Shown here: positions 17,720-27,523 of the stretch, in pieces
How positions within the stretch are numbered: position 1 is the stretch's first letter
How the letters are laid out: every line of letters starts with the position of its first letter
Source: Streptomyces sp. BA2
GTDB taxonomy: Bacteria; Actinomycetota; Actinomycetes; Streptomycetales; Streptomycetaceae
Reading direction: 5' to 3'
Assembly: GCF_009769735.1 (NCBI RefSeq)
Contig: NZ_WSRO01000002.1
Location: 5,964,001 to 6,028,000 of the forward strand
Length of the DNA: 64,000 nt
The notes under the pieces: generated by a model
Databases searched by the model: none
Seen by the model: the letters and a program-made list of their open reading frames with translations, nothing else
What the model was told of the DNA's origin: nothing
Position numbers and translations under genes: made by a program

Positions 17720-19198
17720 ATGGGCAGGGGAACCGCCTCGTCCACCGCGGCAGCCGAGAGCGGCGACGCGGCAACCAAGGCGGCAGGGCTCGCGCTCGCG
17801 GTGACCTGCGGCGCACAGTTCATGGTCATCATCGACGACACGGTCGTCGCCATGGCGCTGCCGACGATCCGCACCACCCTCGACTTCGACCGGGCCTCGC
17901 TGGCCTGGGTCATCGACGCCTACATGCTGCTGTTCGGCGGCTTCCTGGTGCTCGGCGGCCGCTGCGCCGACCTGTTCGGCAGACGCCGGGTGTTCCTCAC
18001 CGGCCTCGGGATCTTCACGGCCGCCTCGCTCGCCTGTGGTCTCGCCAACTCTCCCGAGATGCTGATCGTGTCGCGCGGCGCCCAGGGCTTCGGTGCCGCG
18101 CTGCTCAGCCCGGCCGCGCTGTCCATCCTGATCACCGTCTTCACCGAGGCGAAGGAGCGCCGCAAGGCGCTGGGCATCTGGGGCGGCCTCACCGGGATCT
18201 CCGGAGTCTCCGGCGTACTGCTCGGCGGCGTCATCACCGATCTCGTCGACTGGCGCTGGGTGTTCTTCATCAACATCCCGGTCGGCGCCCTCCTCTTCGC
18301 CCTCGCCCTGAAGCCCGCGCTCGCCGACCGCGAGGACGGCGCCCCGGGCAAGCGGCCCGCGACGGACGGCATGGGAGCCGTCCTCATCACCGGCGGTCTG
18401 CTCCTGTTCGTCTACACCGTGATCAGCACCAACCACCGCCCCTGGGGCTCCGCCGCCACCATCGCCGGACTCATCGGCTCCGTCCTGCTCCTGGTGGCGT
18501 TCGTCATCAGGGAACAGCGCGCCCCCGAGCCGCTGATCCGCCTCGGGATCTTCGCCAGCCGGCAGATCTCCGCGGCCAACGTCATCATGCTGCTCGCCGC
18601 GTCGGGCCTGTACGGGATCTTCTTCTTCCTGACCCAGTACATGCAGAACCTCCTGGGCTGGTCCCCGCTGCGCGCCGGAGTGTCCTGGGCGCCCTTCGGC
18701 ATCACCATGGCGGTCTTCTCCGGCATCGCGATCCAGCTGCTGCCCAGGCTCGGCAGCCGCATCCTGTGCCTGATCGGCCTCGCCTCCGCCACCACCGGCC
18801 TCGGCCTGCTGCTCAACGCCCCGCTCAAGGCCTCGTACGCCGCCGACATCCTGCCCACCCTGCTGCTCTGCGCGGCCGGTTACGGCCTGGCCATGGTGCC
18901 CCTGGTGGTGGCGGCCGTCAGCGGGGTGCCGAAGGCGGACTCGGGCGCGGCCTCCGGGGTCCTCAACACCGGCCAGCAGATCGGCGGCGCCGTCGGGCTC
19001 GCGGTCCTCGCCACCCTGGCGAGCACCCGCCTGGACGACGAGATCGCCGCGGGTGCCGCCATGCCGGGCGCCCTCCTGACGAGCTTCCACACCGTGTTCC
19101 TCGTCGGGACGGTGCTCACCGGCATCGCCGCGCTCCTCTCGCTCGTTCTGCCCGCGCTCCGCACCGAATTCGACCCGGAGACCACCTCGGGTGTCTGA
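17720..19198 (+). CDS. MFS drug:proton antiporter, DHA2 family (14 helices)
   Basis: 492 residues with about 14 predicted membrane helices. The motif-C-type segment GISGVSGVLLGG (helix 5) marks an antiporter, and the RCADLFGRRRVF loop between helices 2 and 3 matches MFS motif A. A ribosome site GGAGAAGGC precedes the ATG. DHA2 exporters in clusters give self-resistance or secrete the product. With the MMPL protein at 2228 the cluster has two export routes. Confidence 0.92.
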   Translation: MGRGTASSTAAAESGDAATKAAGLALAVTCGAQFMVIIDDTVVAMALPTIRTTLDFDRASLAWVIDAYMLLFGGFLVLGGRCADLFGRRRVFLTGLGIFTAASLACGLANSPEMLIVSRGAQGFGAALLSPAALSILITVFTEAKERRKALGIWGGLTGISGVSGVLLGGVITDLVDWRWVFFINIPVGALLFALALKPALADREDGAPGKRPATDGMGAVLITGGLLLFVYTVISTNHRPWGSAATIAGLIGSVLLLVAFVIREQRAPEPLIRLGIFASRQISAANVIMLLAASGLYGIFFFLTQYMQNLLGWSPLRAGVSWAPFGITMAVFSGIAIQLLPRLGSRILCLIGLASATTGLGLLLNAPLKASYAADILPTLLLCAAGYGLAMVPLVVAAVSGVPKADSGAASGVLNTGQQIGGAVGLAVLATLASTRLDDEIAAGAAMPGALLTSFHTVFLVGTVLTGIAALLSLVLPALRTEFDPETTSGV

Positions 19199-19261
19199 CG
19201 CCTCGGGTGTCTGACTCTTCAAGTTTCTGACGTCGAAGACCAACGAAAGTAAGGGGAAGAA

Positions 19262-20272
19262 ATGGACGGCAAGGAACACCGCTGGTACATGCTCACGGCC
19301 TCCCTGGTGCCACTGTTCGCACTCGGAGCCGCCATGGTGCTGGCCTGGAACCACATATTCGGCTGGACGGACGTCCTGGTCACGGTCGTCATGTACGTGA
19401 TCTCCGGCATCGGCATATCCACCGGCTACCACCGCATGCTGACCCACCGCTCCTTCGAGACGTACAAGCCGATCCGCGTAGCCCTCGCCACGGCCGGGGT
19501 GCTCGCGGGACAGGGCCCGCCGATCATCTGGGCCGCCCACCACCGCAAGCACCACCGCGTCGCCGACAAGGAAGGCGACCCGCACAGCCCGCACCTGGGT
19601 TTCGAGCCCGGCTTCAAGGGCGCGATGGCCGGCATGTGGCACGCGCACCTGGGCTGGCTCTTCGACGAGGACCTCAGCTCCGACCCGATCCGCTACTGCC
19701 CCGACCTGGTGAGGGAGAAGCCGCTGCGCTGGCTCAGCGAGAACTTCGTGGCCGTCGTCGCCGCCGGTGTCGTCCTGCCCGGCCTGCTCGCGTTCGCCAT
19801 CACGGGCGGCTCCGTCCAGGCGCTGTTCACGGGCATGCTCTGGGGCGGTCTCGTGCGGATCTTCCTCATCAACCACATGACGTACGCGGTGAACTCCATC
19901 GGCCACTACTTCGGCCGCCGCCGCTTCACCACCACCGACCACTCCCGCAACGTCGCCTGGCTGGCCCTGCCCTCCTTCGGCGAGGCCTGGCACAACAACC
20001 ACCACGCGTTCCCGCGCTCCGCACGGCACGGCATGAAGTGGTACGAGGTCGACCTCTCCGCGATCTTCATCTGGAGCCTGGAGAAGACCCGCCTCGCCTG
20101 GAAGGTCATCCGGATCGACACCGAGCGGATGACGATGCGCGAGGCCGGCGTGAGCCGGGTCAGCGGCACCAAGCTCAGCCAGGAGGAACTCCTGGTCAGC
20201 CAGCAGCGGATCGCCCCCATGGCGGACCGTTCGCGCGGCGGATCCGATCTCTCCCTCGTGGATGTGGAGTGA
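19262..20272 (+). CDS. Membrane fatty acyl desaturase (delta-9 type)
   Basis: 336 residues with four hydrophobic segments and the three histidine boxes of integral-membrane desaturases: HRMLTH (HxxxxH, about 58), HHRKHH (HxxHH, about 95) and HNNHHAFP (HxxHH, about 244). The di-iron enzyme introduces a cis double bond into acyl-CoA or acyl-ACP using O2. A double bond is exactly the substrate needed by the CFA-like methyltransferase at 13469. AGTAAGGGGAAGAA precedes the ATG. Confidence 0.93.
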   Translation: MDGKEHRWYMLTASLVPLFALGAAMVLAWNHIFGWTDVLVTVVMYVISGIGISTGYHRMLTHRSFETYKPIRVALATAGVLAGQGPPIIWAAHHRKHHRVADKEGDPHSPHLGFEPGFKGAMAGMWHAHLGWLFDEDLSSDPIRYCPDLVREKPLRWLSENFVAVVAAGVVLPGLLAFAITGGSVQALFTGMLWGGLVRIFLINHMTYAVNSIGHYFGRRRFTTTDHSRNVAWLALPSFGEAWHNNHHAFPRSARHGMKWYEVDLSAIFIWSLEKTRLAWKVIRIDTERMTMREAGVSRVSGTKLSQEELLVSQQRIAPMADRSRGGSDLSLVDVE

Positions 20273-20274
20273 CC

Positions 20275-21924
20275 ATGGCAACCACCGGCACCGGACTCTG
20301 GGACCTCCTCCTGCGCGACGATTCCCACGGAGTCCTGCACCACTGGCAGGAGGACGACGGCTTCGGGCACACCCCCTGGAGCGAGGTCGTCGCCGACGCC
20401 CACGGCATGGCCGCGACCCTGCGCGCCGCGGGTGTGCGGCCCGGCAGCCGGGTCGCCACCGTCCTGACCAACTCGGCGCACACCCTGCGCGGACTCCTCG
20501 CCGTCTGGCTGGCCGGCGGGGCCGTCGCCTCCTTCCCGCTGCCCGCCCGCGGCCAGAGCCCGCAGGAGTACGGCGCCCAGCTGAGCGTGCTCACCGAGCG
20601 GCTCGGCCCCACGGTGCTCCTCATCGACCAGGCCCTGGCGCCGCTCGTCCCCGTGGAGCTCGCCGCACAGCTCCCGGTCCTCAACTGGACGTCCCTGTAC
20701 GGTGATCACCGCATCGAGCCCTCCCCGCCGGGACCCGAGGACACCGCCTTCATCCAGTACTCCTCGGGGAGCACAAGCCTGCCCAAGGGCTGCGAGCTCA
20801 GCACCCGGGCCATCGGCACCCATCTGCACATGCTGCACGAGATGACGGGCGGGCGCCCCGGCGCCGAGACCATCGTTTCCTGGCTGCCGCTCTCGCACGA
20901 CATGGGCATCTTCGGGACCATGCTGCACGCCTGGGCGTTCGACTACGACTTCGTCCTGTCGTCGCCCGAGCGGTTCGGCATGGCACCGCGCACCTGGTTC
21001 CGCGACATGTCCGAGTACGGCGCCACCATGACCGCGGGCACCAACACCGCCCTGCACCTGGCCGCCCGCGCGCAGGGCCGCAACATCCTGCCCGAGCCGC
21101 TCAAGCTGAACGTCTGCGTGGTCGGAGCCGAGCGGGTCGACTGGGAGACCCTGGACGCCACCGTCGCCGCGTTCGGCCCCTCCGGCCTGAAGGCCACGGC
21201 GTTCATGCCCGCGTACGGAATGGCGGAGGCGACCCTCGCGGTCTCCTGCACCCCGCTCGGCGCGGTCCCCGTCACCCGCAGCTTCGACGGGGCGGCGCTG
21301 CTCGACGGCCGGATCGTCGAGGTCCCCGAGGACGCGCCGGGCGCCACCCGGCTCGTCTCCAACGGGCCGCCGCTGCCCGGCGTCACGGTGACCACCAAGG
21401 AACCGGACCGCGTCTCCGAGCTGCGCGTCGACTCGCCGAGCCTGGCCAGTGGCTACCTCAACGACGCCGAGCGCACCGCCGAGCGCTTCCACGACGGCAT
21501 CCTGCACACCGGTGACCTGGGCTTCGTCCACGACGGAGAGGTGTACTTCGTCGGCAGGGCCGACGACCTGATCTCGGTGGGCGGACGCAACGTCTACACC
21601 AGCGAGATCGAATCGGCGGTCGAGGCGATGGGCCCGGTCCGCAAGGGCTGCTCGGCGCTCGTCGACATGGCCGGCGGCGGCGTCTCCAAGCTGGTCCTTC
21701 TCCTCGAACCCAAGCGCAGCAGCGCCGACTTCGCGCTCATCGCCGACCAGGCCGCCGCCGTGGCCAGGGAGAAGTCGGGCATCGCGCTCTCCGAGTGCGT
21801 CTTCGTGGAGCGCGGCCATCTGCCGAGGACACCCAGCGGCAAGATCCAGCGCTTCCGCTGCCGGGCCCTGCTCGGCGGCGAGGCCGACCAGCTGCAGACC
21901 ATCGCCCGGGTCCAACTGGGCTGA
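20275..21924 (+). CDS. Fatty-acyl-AMP ligase-like adenylating enzyme
   Basis: 549 residues, ANL superfamily. The P-loop SSGSTSLPKGCE (about 163-174), YGMAEATLAV (about 316) and HTGDLGFVHDGEVYFVGR (about 407-424) are visible. SWLPLSHDMGI and the missing GYGMTE-style acceptor block are typical of the FAAL group, which loads free fatty acids directly onto an ACP rather than making acyl-CoA. The start lies two bases after the desaturase stop. It is the second adenylating enzyme of the cluster and the best candidate for loading the ACP at 13224. Confidence 0.87.
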   Translation: MATTGTGLWDLLLRDDSHGVLHHWQEDDGFGHTPWSEVVADAHGMAATLRAAGVRPGSRVATVLTNSAHTLRGLLAVWLAGGAVASFPLPARGQSPQEYGAQLSVLTERLGPTVLLIDQALAPLVPVELAAQLPVLNWTSLYGDHRIEPSPPGPEDTAFIQYSSGSTSLPKGCELSTRAIGTHLHMLHEMTGGRPGAETIVSWLPLSHDMGIFGTMLHAWAFDYDFVLSSPERFGMAPRTWFRDMSEYGATMTAGTNTALHLAARAQGRNILPEPLKLNVCVVGAERVDWETLDATVAAFGPSGLKATAFMPAYGMAEATLAVSCTPLGAVPVTRSFDGAALLDGRIVEVPEDAPGATRLVSNGPPLPGVTVTTKEPDRVSELRVDSPSLASGYLNDAERTAERFHDGILHTGDLGFVHDGEVYFVGRADDLISVGGRNVYTSEIESAVEAMGPVRKGCSALVDMAGGGVSKLVLLLEPKRSSADFALIADQAAAVAREKSGIALSECVFVERGHLPRTPSGKIQRFRCRALLGGEADQLQTIARVQLG

Positions 21925-21946
21925 CCGGGCCGGCCGTTCGGCCCGG
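21925..21946 (+). terminator. Hairpin between ligase and aminotransferase genes
   Basis: CCGGGCCG (21925-21932) pairs with CGGCCCGG (21939-21946) around a six-base loop, immediately after the ligase stop. There is no T-run. It may be an attenuator or transcript-stability element inside the operon rather than a full stop. Confidence 0.4.
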
Positions 21947-21981
21947 CCGGCACGGCGACACCGTACGAGAAGGGATCCACC

Positions 21982-23091
21982 ATGCCCCAGGTCCAGGCTC
22001 CGCCGCCGGGCTTCTTCGCCGACACCGAGATCGTCGGCAGGGAGGACCATCTGCGACTGCATCTCAACGAGAACCCGTACGGTCCGCCGCCCGGAACCAT
22101 CGACGCCGTAAGGGCGGAGGCGGCGAGCTACCTCAACCGATACCCCGACAGCGAGTGCGGCGAACTCCGCGGCAGGCTGGCCGGCCACTTCGGGGTCACC
22201 CCCGACATGGTCGCGGTCGGCAACGGCACCGACGAACTGGTCCTCGTCACCTCGATGGCGTTCCTGCGCGAGCCCGGCGCCTCGGTGGTCACCACCGCCA
22301 CCACCTTCCCCGGTTACGTGGTGTCCGCCGCGGCCGTCGGGGCGCGGGCGCACACCGTTCCGCTGAACGGCGCGTCGATCCCGGTCGACGGGGTCGTGGC
22401 CGAGATGGAGCGCGGCGCCGAACTCGCCTTCGTCTGCAATCCGCTCAACCCGACCGGGGCGGTGCTCGACCGGGCGGCCGTGTCGGAACTGATCGACGCC
22501 GCGGAACGCAGCGGGACGGTGCTCGTCTTCGACGAGGCCTACATGGACTTCGCGGGCCCTGCCCACGAGTTCGCCCTCGACGCGGTGCGCGAGGGCCGCC
22601 GCGTCCTGGTGACGCGCACCTTCTCCAAGGCGTGGGGACTGGCCTCGGTCCGCATGGGGTTCGTCATCGGCCCCCAGGACCTCGTCCAGCGGATCAACAG
22701 CGTCGCGGCCGCCCTGCCCTTCAACGTCAACCGTCCCGCTCAGCGGGCCGTGCTGCGCGCCCTCGAACAGCCCGAGCACATCGACCAGGTGCGCGCGGAC
22801 AACGCACGGGCCAGGGAGCTGCTCTGCAAGTCCCTGGACAACCTGGACATCGAGTACGCCCCGTCCGTCTCCAACTTCGTGATGGTGAAGGTGCCGGGGG
22901 CGCCGGGGGAGGGGGCGGCACCCGGGGACAGCGTGGGGTTCGCGGCCCGGCTCGCGGCCGAGCACCGCATCTTCGTACGCAACCTCGACGTGCTCGGGCT
23001 CCCCGGCTATCTGCGGATCTCCGTAGGGACCGTGGACGAGGTGGAGCGCCTGTCCACGGCGCTCGCCGCCCTGCTCGGACACCAGTCATGA
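21982..23091 (+). CDS. PLP-dependent aminotransferase, HisC-like (class I/II)
   Basis: 369 residues. [10 protein letters not shown] (about 24-33) is the hallmark start of histidinol-phosphate-type aminotransferases. NPLNPTGAV (about 153) and FDEAYMDF (about 178) follow. The PLP lysine lies in [14 protein letters not shown] (about 212-225). No other histidine genes are nearby, so a pathway role is likely: amination of a keto or aldehyde intermediate, or supply of a keto acid to the ThDP enzyme. AGAAGGGATCC precedes the ATG. Confidence 0.88.
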   Translation: MPQVQAPPPGFFADTEIVGREDHLRLHLNENPYGPPPGTIDAVRAEAASYLNRYPDSECGELRGRLAGHFGVTPDMVAVGNGTDELVLVTSMAFLREPGASVVTTATTFPGYVVSAAAVGARAHTVPLNGASIPVDGVVAEMERGAELAFVCNPLNPTGAVLDRAAVSELIDAAERSGTVLVFDEAYMDFAGPAHEFALDAVREGRRVLVTRTFSKAWGLASVRMGFVIGPQDLVQRINSVAAALPFNVNRPAQRAVLRALEQPEHIDQVRADNARARELLCKSLDNLDIEYAPSVSNFVMVKVPGAPGEGAAPGDSVGFAARLAAEHRIFVRNLDVLGLPGYLRISVGTVDEVERLSTALAALLGHQS

Positions 23092-24926
23092 GCCACTACA
23101 AGCCGAACCTGCGGGACCTGGAGTTCAACCTCTTCGAGGTCCTCGGCTGCGAGCGGACGTACGGCAGGGGCGCCTTCGCGTCGACGGGCCGTGACACCGC
23201 GCGCGGCATCCTGGCCGAGGTGGAGCGGCTCGCCGTGCACGAACTGGCGGACCCCTTCGTCGAGGCCGACCGCACCCCGCCGCGCTACGACCCGGCGACC
23301 CGTTCGGTCACCCTGCCCGACTCCTTCAAGGAGGCGTACTGCACCTGGATGGAGTCCGGCTGGCACCTGCTCGACCTGCCGTCGTCCCTGGGCGGCGCCG
23401 ACGTGCCGCCGTCCCTGCGCTGGGCCGTCGCCGAACTCGCACTCGGCGCCAACCCCTCGCTCTACCTCTACCAAGGCCTGGCGGGCTTCGCGAAGATCCT
23501 CGACCGGCTCGGCACCCCGGACCAGCGGCGGCTCGCCCGCCTCATGGTCGACCGGCAGTGGGGCGCCACCATGGTGCTCACCGAGCCGGACGCGGGCAGC
23601 GACGTGGGCGCCTGCCGGACCAAGGCGGTCCGGCAGCCGGACGGCAGCTGGCACATCGAGGGCGTCAAGCGGTTCATCACCTCCGGTGAGCACGACCTGG
23701 CCGAGAACATCGTCCACTTCGTGCTCGCGCGCCCCGAGGGCCACAAGCCGGGAACGAAGGGCCTCTCGCTCTTCCTCGTGCCGAAGTTCCACATCGCCGA
23801 CGTCTCCGCGGGCCGCCTCGGCGAGCGCAACGGCGTCTACGCCACGGCACTTGAGGACAAGATGGGCCTGAAGTCCTCGGCCACCTGCGAGCTCACCTTC
23901 GGCGCCGAACAGCCCGCCGTCGGCGTGCTCCTCGGCGAGGTCCACGACGGCATACGGCAGATGTTCCAGGTCATCGAGCAGGCCCGGATGATCGTCGGCA
24001 CCAAGTCGGCGGCCACCCTCTCCACCGGCTACCTCAACGCGGCCGCGTACGCCAAGGAGCGCCTCCAGGGCACGGACCTGGCGGCCTTGGGCGACAAGTC
24101 CGCGCCGAAGGTCCCCATCACCCGCCACCCCGAGGTCCGGCGCTCCCTGCTCCTCCAGAAGGGGTACGCCGAGGGCCTGCGCGCCCTGGTCCTGCACACC
24201 GCGACGGTGCAGGACCGGATCGCGGAGGCCGAGGCCGCGGGCGGCGCGGACGAAGAGGCGAAGGCTCTCAACGACCTGCTGCTTCCGATCGTCAAGGGCT
24301 ACAGCTCGGAGCGCGCCTGCGAGCAGCTGAACCACGCGCTCCAGATCTTCGGCGGCGCCGGCTACATCAAGGACTTCCCGCTGGAGCAGTACATCCGCGA
24401 CACCAAGATCGACACGTTGTACGAGGGAACCACCGCGATCCAGGGCCTCGACTTCTTCTTCCGCAAGGTGGCGAAGGACCAGGGCGCCGCGCTCGGTGCG
24501 CTCCTGACCGAGGTGGAGAAGACCGCGTACGCCGTCACGAGCGGCGAACTCGCGGAGGCCCACGCCCAGTTGGCGGAAGCAGTTACGCAACTGCGAGCCA
24601 TCGTCGATGTCATGGGCGGGCACCTGCTGCGCTCCTTCGAGGAATCCACGGCGATGTACCAGGTGGGGCGGAACACCACCAGGCTCCTGATGGCGGCCGG
24701 CGACGTACTCGTCGGCTGGCTCCTGCTCCGGCAGGCCACGGTGGCCGAGTCGAAGCTGGCGCAGCGGCCGGATGGCCCGAACGCCTCCGATGCGGCCTTC
24801 TACCGAGGCAAGATCGCAGCAGCCAGGTTCTTCGCCCAGGAGGTGCTGCCGCTGCTGACCGCGGAGCGTTCCGTCGCGGAGCGCACGGACACGGTGCTCA
24901 TGACCGTGCCGGACGAGGCCTGGTGA
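23088..24926 (+). CDS. Acyl-CoA dehydrogenase family protein
   Basis: 612 residues, with N-terminal and extended C-terminal domains as in the long bacterial FadE/DmdC-like subgroup. The flavin/acyl-binding signature [14 protein letters not shown] is near residue 165, and the C-terminal [23 protein letters not shown] block (about 420-445) is characteristic, with IDTLYEGTT after it. The family removes two hydrogens from the alpha-beta bond of an acyl thioester. It is ATGA-coupled to the aminotransferase, suggesting work on one intermediate. Confidence 0.92.
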   Translation: MSHYKPNLRDLEFNLFEVLGCERTYGRGAFASTGRDTARGILAEVERLAVHELADPFVEADRTPPRYDPATRSVTLPDSFKEAYCTWMESGWHLLDLPSSLGGADVPPSLRWAVAELALGANPSLYLYQGLAGFAKILDRLGTPDQRRLARLMVDRQWGATMVLTEPDAGSDVGACRTKAVRQPDGSWHIEGVKRFITSGEHDLAENIVHFVLARPEGHKPGTKGLSLFLVPKFHIADVSAGRLGERNGVYATALEDKMGLKSSATCELTFGAEQPAVGVLLGEVHDGIRQMFQVIEQARMIVGTKSAATLSTGYLNAAAYAKERLQGTDLAALGDKSAPKVPITRHPEVRRSLLLQKGYAEGLRALVLHTATVQDRIAEAEAAGGADEEAKALNDLLLPIVKGYSSERACEQLNHALQIFGGAGYIKDFPLEQYIRDTKIDTLYEGTTAIQGLDFFFRKVAKDQGAALGALLTEVEKTAYAVTSGELAEAHAQLAEAVTQLRAIVDVMGGHLLRSFEESTAMYQVGRNTTRLLMAAGDVLVGWLLLRQATVAESKLAQRPDGPNASDAAFYRGKIAAARFFAQEVLPLLTAERSVAERTDTVLMTVPDEAW

Positions 24927-24990
24927 AACCGAAGCGCCCGGCGGGCGGACACCTGTATCGCACGCCGTTGACCTGTAAGGAGCGACATTC

Positions 24991-25632
24991 ATGACCGAGT
25001 CCATCGCCCACCTGCCCTCGGGCCACCAGACGATGCTCCTGGCCCACCGTGCCATGGTGCGCGACCTCGACCGCGTGGCCCGCAGCGCCGAACAGCTGGC
25101 CCGTACCCCCGACGCCGAACAGGCCGCCGCCCTCCTCGACTACGTGGACAAGCTGTTCCAGGTGATCGAGCACCACCACGAGGGCGAGGACGACTTCCTC
25201 TGGCCGCGCCTGCGCGAACTGGGCGCCGACCAGGAGGCGTTGGCCCTCATGACCGCCGAGCACGAAGAGCTTGCGAAGGTCCTGCACACCTGGCACGAGA
25301 CGAGCAAACGGCTCGGCACGGACCCTGCCGTAGCGGCGGAACTGGCCAAACGCACGGAGGAGGTGCGCGAACAGCTGGCCGGGCACGCGGGCGACGAGGA
25401 GCGGGAGCTCCTCGGCCGGCTCGCCCCGGCGCTCGGCAAGCAGATCTGGAAGGGCTTCGCGACCCACATGCGCAAGACGGCCCCCGGCTGGACGCTGCGC
25501 TTCATGCCGGCCTGGCTGCTGTCCGTGGCCGGACCGGGTGAGCAGGGCGGCGTCGCCGCGGCACCGATCGGCCGGCTGTTCAGCGGCTGGCTGGAGAAGC
25601 GCCAGCGCGCCGCCTTCGGCGAGAACTACTGA
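24991..25632 (+). CDS. Hemerythrin-like (HHE domain) protein
   Basis: 213 residues. The HHE four-helix pattern is visible: LAHRAMVRDLDR, EHHHEGEDDFLWPRL (HxxxE type) and AEHEELAKVLHTWHE, then HAGDEERELL. The His/Glu residues can bind a di-iron centre for O2 or small-molecule sensing. The C-terminal 60 residues lack the ligands and are partly hydrophobic. It may supply or buffer oxygen for the oxygenases and desaturase nearby (inference). Confidence 0.85.
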   Translation: MTESIAHLPSGHQTMLLAHRAMVRDLDRVARSAEQLARTPDAEQAAALLDYVDKLFQVIEHHHEGEDDFLWPRLRELGADQEALALMTAEHEELAKVLHTWHETSKRLGTDPAVAAELAKRTEEVREQLAGHAGDEERELLGRLAPALGKQIWKGFATHMRKTAPGWTLRFMPAWLLSVAGPGEQGGVAAAPIGRLFSGWLEKRQRAAFGENY

Positions 25633-25807
25633 GATCCACCGGACGGCTACGAGTCACTGAACAAGTAACGCTCTGACGAGAGTTGAACGGCCAAGACCAC
25701 AACTGCCCGAGCTGAACCGCTGAGTCGCACGGCGACCTCGACACCCCTCTGCGTCACGCGAGTCCGGGTGGCGGTTCAGTGCGTCCTGAATCACGGAGGG
25801 AACCCTC

Positions 25808-26470
25808 ATGAGTCCGTCGGTATCGGCCGTCACTCCGCAGTACGGGAAGGCGGACACACCGGATCGCCCTGCCGCGTCACCCCTGGAACGGGGGCAGCGG
25901 TGGATAGAAGAGTTCATCATGCGGCCGCACGAGCGTATCAACCGGGAGGGCGCCGTCTGCCCGTTCGTCGAATCCTCGATGAAGGCACAGAGCTTCCGCA
26001 TCGAGGAATGGCGGGTCGATCCGGACATCGACGCCGAAGGAATGGTGGGCCTCGTGCGCCGGATGGCCGAGGCCTTCGAGACCACACGCTGGGAGGGCCG
26101 CAACCGCGTCCTGCACACCCTCGTCCTGGTCCTGACGGGCCTCCCCGAGGAAAGCCACCGCCTGCTCGACGAGGCGCACGCCCTCGCCAAGCCCGAACTG
26201 GTCGGCCGCGGCCTGATGCTGGCGCAGTTCCATCCGGACTGCGACGAACGCGCCGCGCGCAACCCGGAGTTCGAGGTGTCGCGATCCCCAGTGCCGATGC
26301 TGGCGATGCGCTGGATGGCCTTCCACGACGTACTGTTCCTCGGCTCGGACCCCGAGTGGTTCGCCGCCTACGAGGAGCGGTACGGAGGCAGACACGAGCG
26401 GGGTTCGGTGGCCGACCCGATGTTCGCCGAGGCCTTCGCCGAAGCACGGGACAAGTGGGGCACCACATGA
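25808..26470 (+). CDS. DUF6875-like protein of unknown function
   Basis: 220 residues. The segment WIEEFIMRPHERINREGAVC and the following PFV near residues 37-60 resemble the start of the DUF6875 family, which has a conserved Cys-Pro-Phe. It ends with ATGA overlap into the FabH-like gene, so it is co-translated with it. ATG at 25808 follows CACGGAGGGAACCCTC. No catalytic role can be assigned. The coupling suggests it handles the same acyl substrate or carrier as the ketosynthase (inference; family name from memory). Confidence 0.6.
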   Translation: MSPSVSAVTPQYGKADTPDRPAASPLERGQRWIEEFIMRPHERINREGAVCPFVESSMKAQSFRIEEWRVDPDIDAEGMVGLVRRMAEAFETTRWEGRNRVLHTLVLVLTGLPEESHRLLDEAHALAKPELVGRGLMLAQFHPDCDERAARNPEFEVSRSPVPMLAMRWMAFHDVLFLGSDPEWFAAYEERYGGRHERGSVADPMFAEAFAEARDKWGTT

Positions 26471-27468
26471 GCCCGATACTGAGCACCTCCCAGGGCGCCC
26501 GCTTCGCACGGATCATGGGCGTGGGTACGTACCGCCCGCGACGGATCGTCGACAATGAAGAAGCCAGCCGCCTCATCGACTCGTCGGACGAATGGATCCG
26601 CGCCCGCACGGGGATCCACACCCGACGCTGGGCGGGACCCGACGAGACCCTGGCGGTGATGGCCGAGGAGGCCGCGGCCAAGGCCATCGCGGCGGCGGGC
26701 ATCTCCCCGGCCGACGTCACCTGCGTCATCGCCGCGACCTTCACCTACCTCAAGCAGACCCCGGCCGTCGCGACGGAGATCGCGCACCGCGTCGGAGCGC
26801 GCGGCGCCGCGGCCTTCGACCTGTCGGCGGGCTGCGCCGGGTTCGTGCACGGCGTGGTGCTCGCGGCGGACGCGGTCCGCAGCCGCGGCGGCCACGTCCT
26901 GGTCGTCGGCGTGGAGCGGATGACCGACCTGCTGAACCTCAAGGACCGCTCGACGGCCTTCATCTTCGGGGACGGCGCGGGCGCCGTGGTGATCGGCCCC
27001 TCCGAGACCCCCGCCATCGGCCCGGCGATCTGGGGAGCGGACGGCTCCCAGGCGGACGCGATCGAGCAGACCGCCCCGTGGGACGTGCTCAGGGACTCAC
27101 CCGACCAGGAGTTCCCGTGGATGCGCCAGGAAGGGCAGCGGGTCTTCCGCTGGGCCGTCTACGAGATGGCCGAGGTCGCAGGACAGGCCCTGGACGCCGC
27201 CGGTCTGACCCCCGCCGACCTCGACGTCTTCATCCCGCACCAGGCCAACGTCCGCATCATCGACGCGATGGCGAAGCGCATCGGCCTGCCGGAGGGCGTG
27301 CGGGTGGCCAAGGACATCGTCACCTCGGGCAACACTTCCGGCGCCTCCATCCCGCTCGCCATGGACGCGGTGCTCGCGTCGGGCGACGCGAAGCCCGGCG
27401 ACACGGCCCTGCTGCTCGGCTACGGGGCGGGCCTCTCGTACGCGTCGGTCGTGGCCACCATGCCGTGA
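26467..27468 (+). CDS. 3-oxoacyl-ACP synthase III (FabH-like), canonical triad
   Basis: 333 residues with the full KASIII triad: Cys123 in SAGCAGF, His in IPHQANVRI (about residue 259) and Asn in SGNTSGAS (about 289). RTGI near residue 48 is also FabH-like. It can start an acyl chain by condensing acyl-CoA with malonyl-ACP. As the last gene of the rightward series it contrasts with the His-less KASIII at 9532. It could be a pathway starter enzyme using the ACP at 13224. Confidence 0.9.
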   Translation: MSPILSTSQGARFARIMGVGTYRPRRIVDNEEASRLIDSSDEWIRARTGIHTRRWAGPDETLAVMAEEAAAKAIAAAGISPADVTCVIAATFTYLKQTPAVATEIAHRVGARGAAAFDLSAGCAGFVHGVVLAADAVRSRGGHVLVVGVERMTDLLNLKDRSTAFIFGDGAGAVVIGPSETPAIGPAIWGADGSQADAIEQTAPWDVLRDSPDQEFPWMRQEGQRVFRWAVYEMAEVAGQALDAAGLTPADLDVFIPHQANVRIIDAMAKRIGLPEGVRVAKDIVTSGNTSGASIPLAMDAVLASGDAKPGDTALLLGYGAGLSYASVVATMP

Positions 27469-27523
27469 GGCGGGGCCGAGGCCACACGGACCCGACCCCG
27501 CCTCTGTCCGCGCGTGACCGGTA

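Noticed and set aside
16700..20281. Leftward 1193-codon open frame opposite SDR, MFS and desaturase genes
   Set aside because: Low-complexity composition (Gly/Glu/His/Arg) and complete overlap with three well-supported genes.
19906..23082. Leftward 1058-codon open frame opposite the ligase and aminotransferase
   Set aside because: Same antisense pattern; no recognisable motif and no start context.
23088..24926. Acyl-CoA dehydrogenase as an isonitrile-lipopeptide enzyme
   Set aside because: The ligase, TauD oxygenase, ACP and dehydrogenase recall that pathway, but the genes are in separate operons, no NRPS is present, and many extra enzymes do not fit.
25664..25686. AGTAAC and AGTTGA boxes upstream of the DUF6875-like gene as a BldN promoter
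   Set aside because: The spacer is only 11 bp, not 16.
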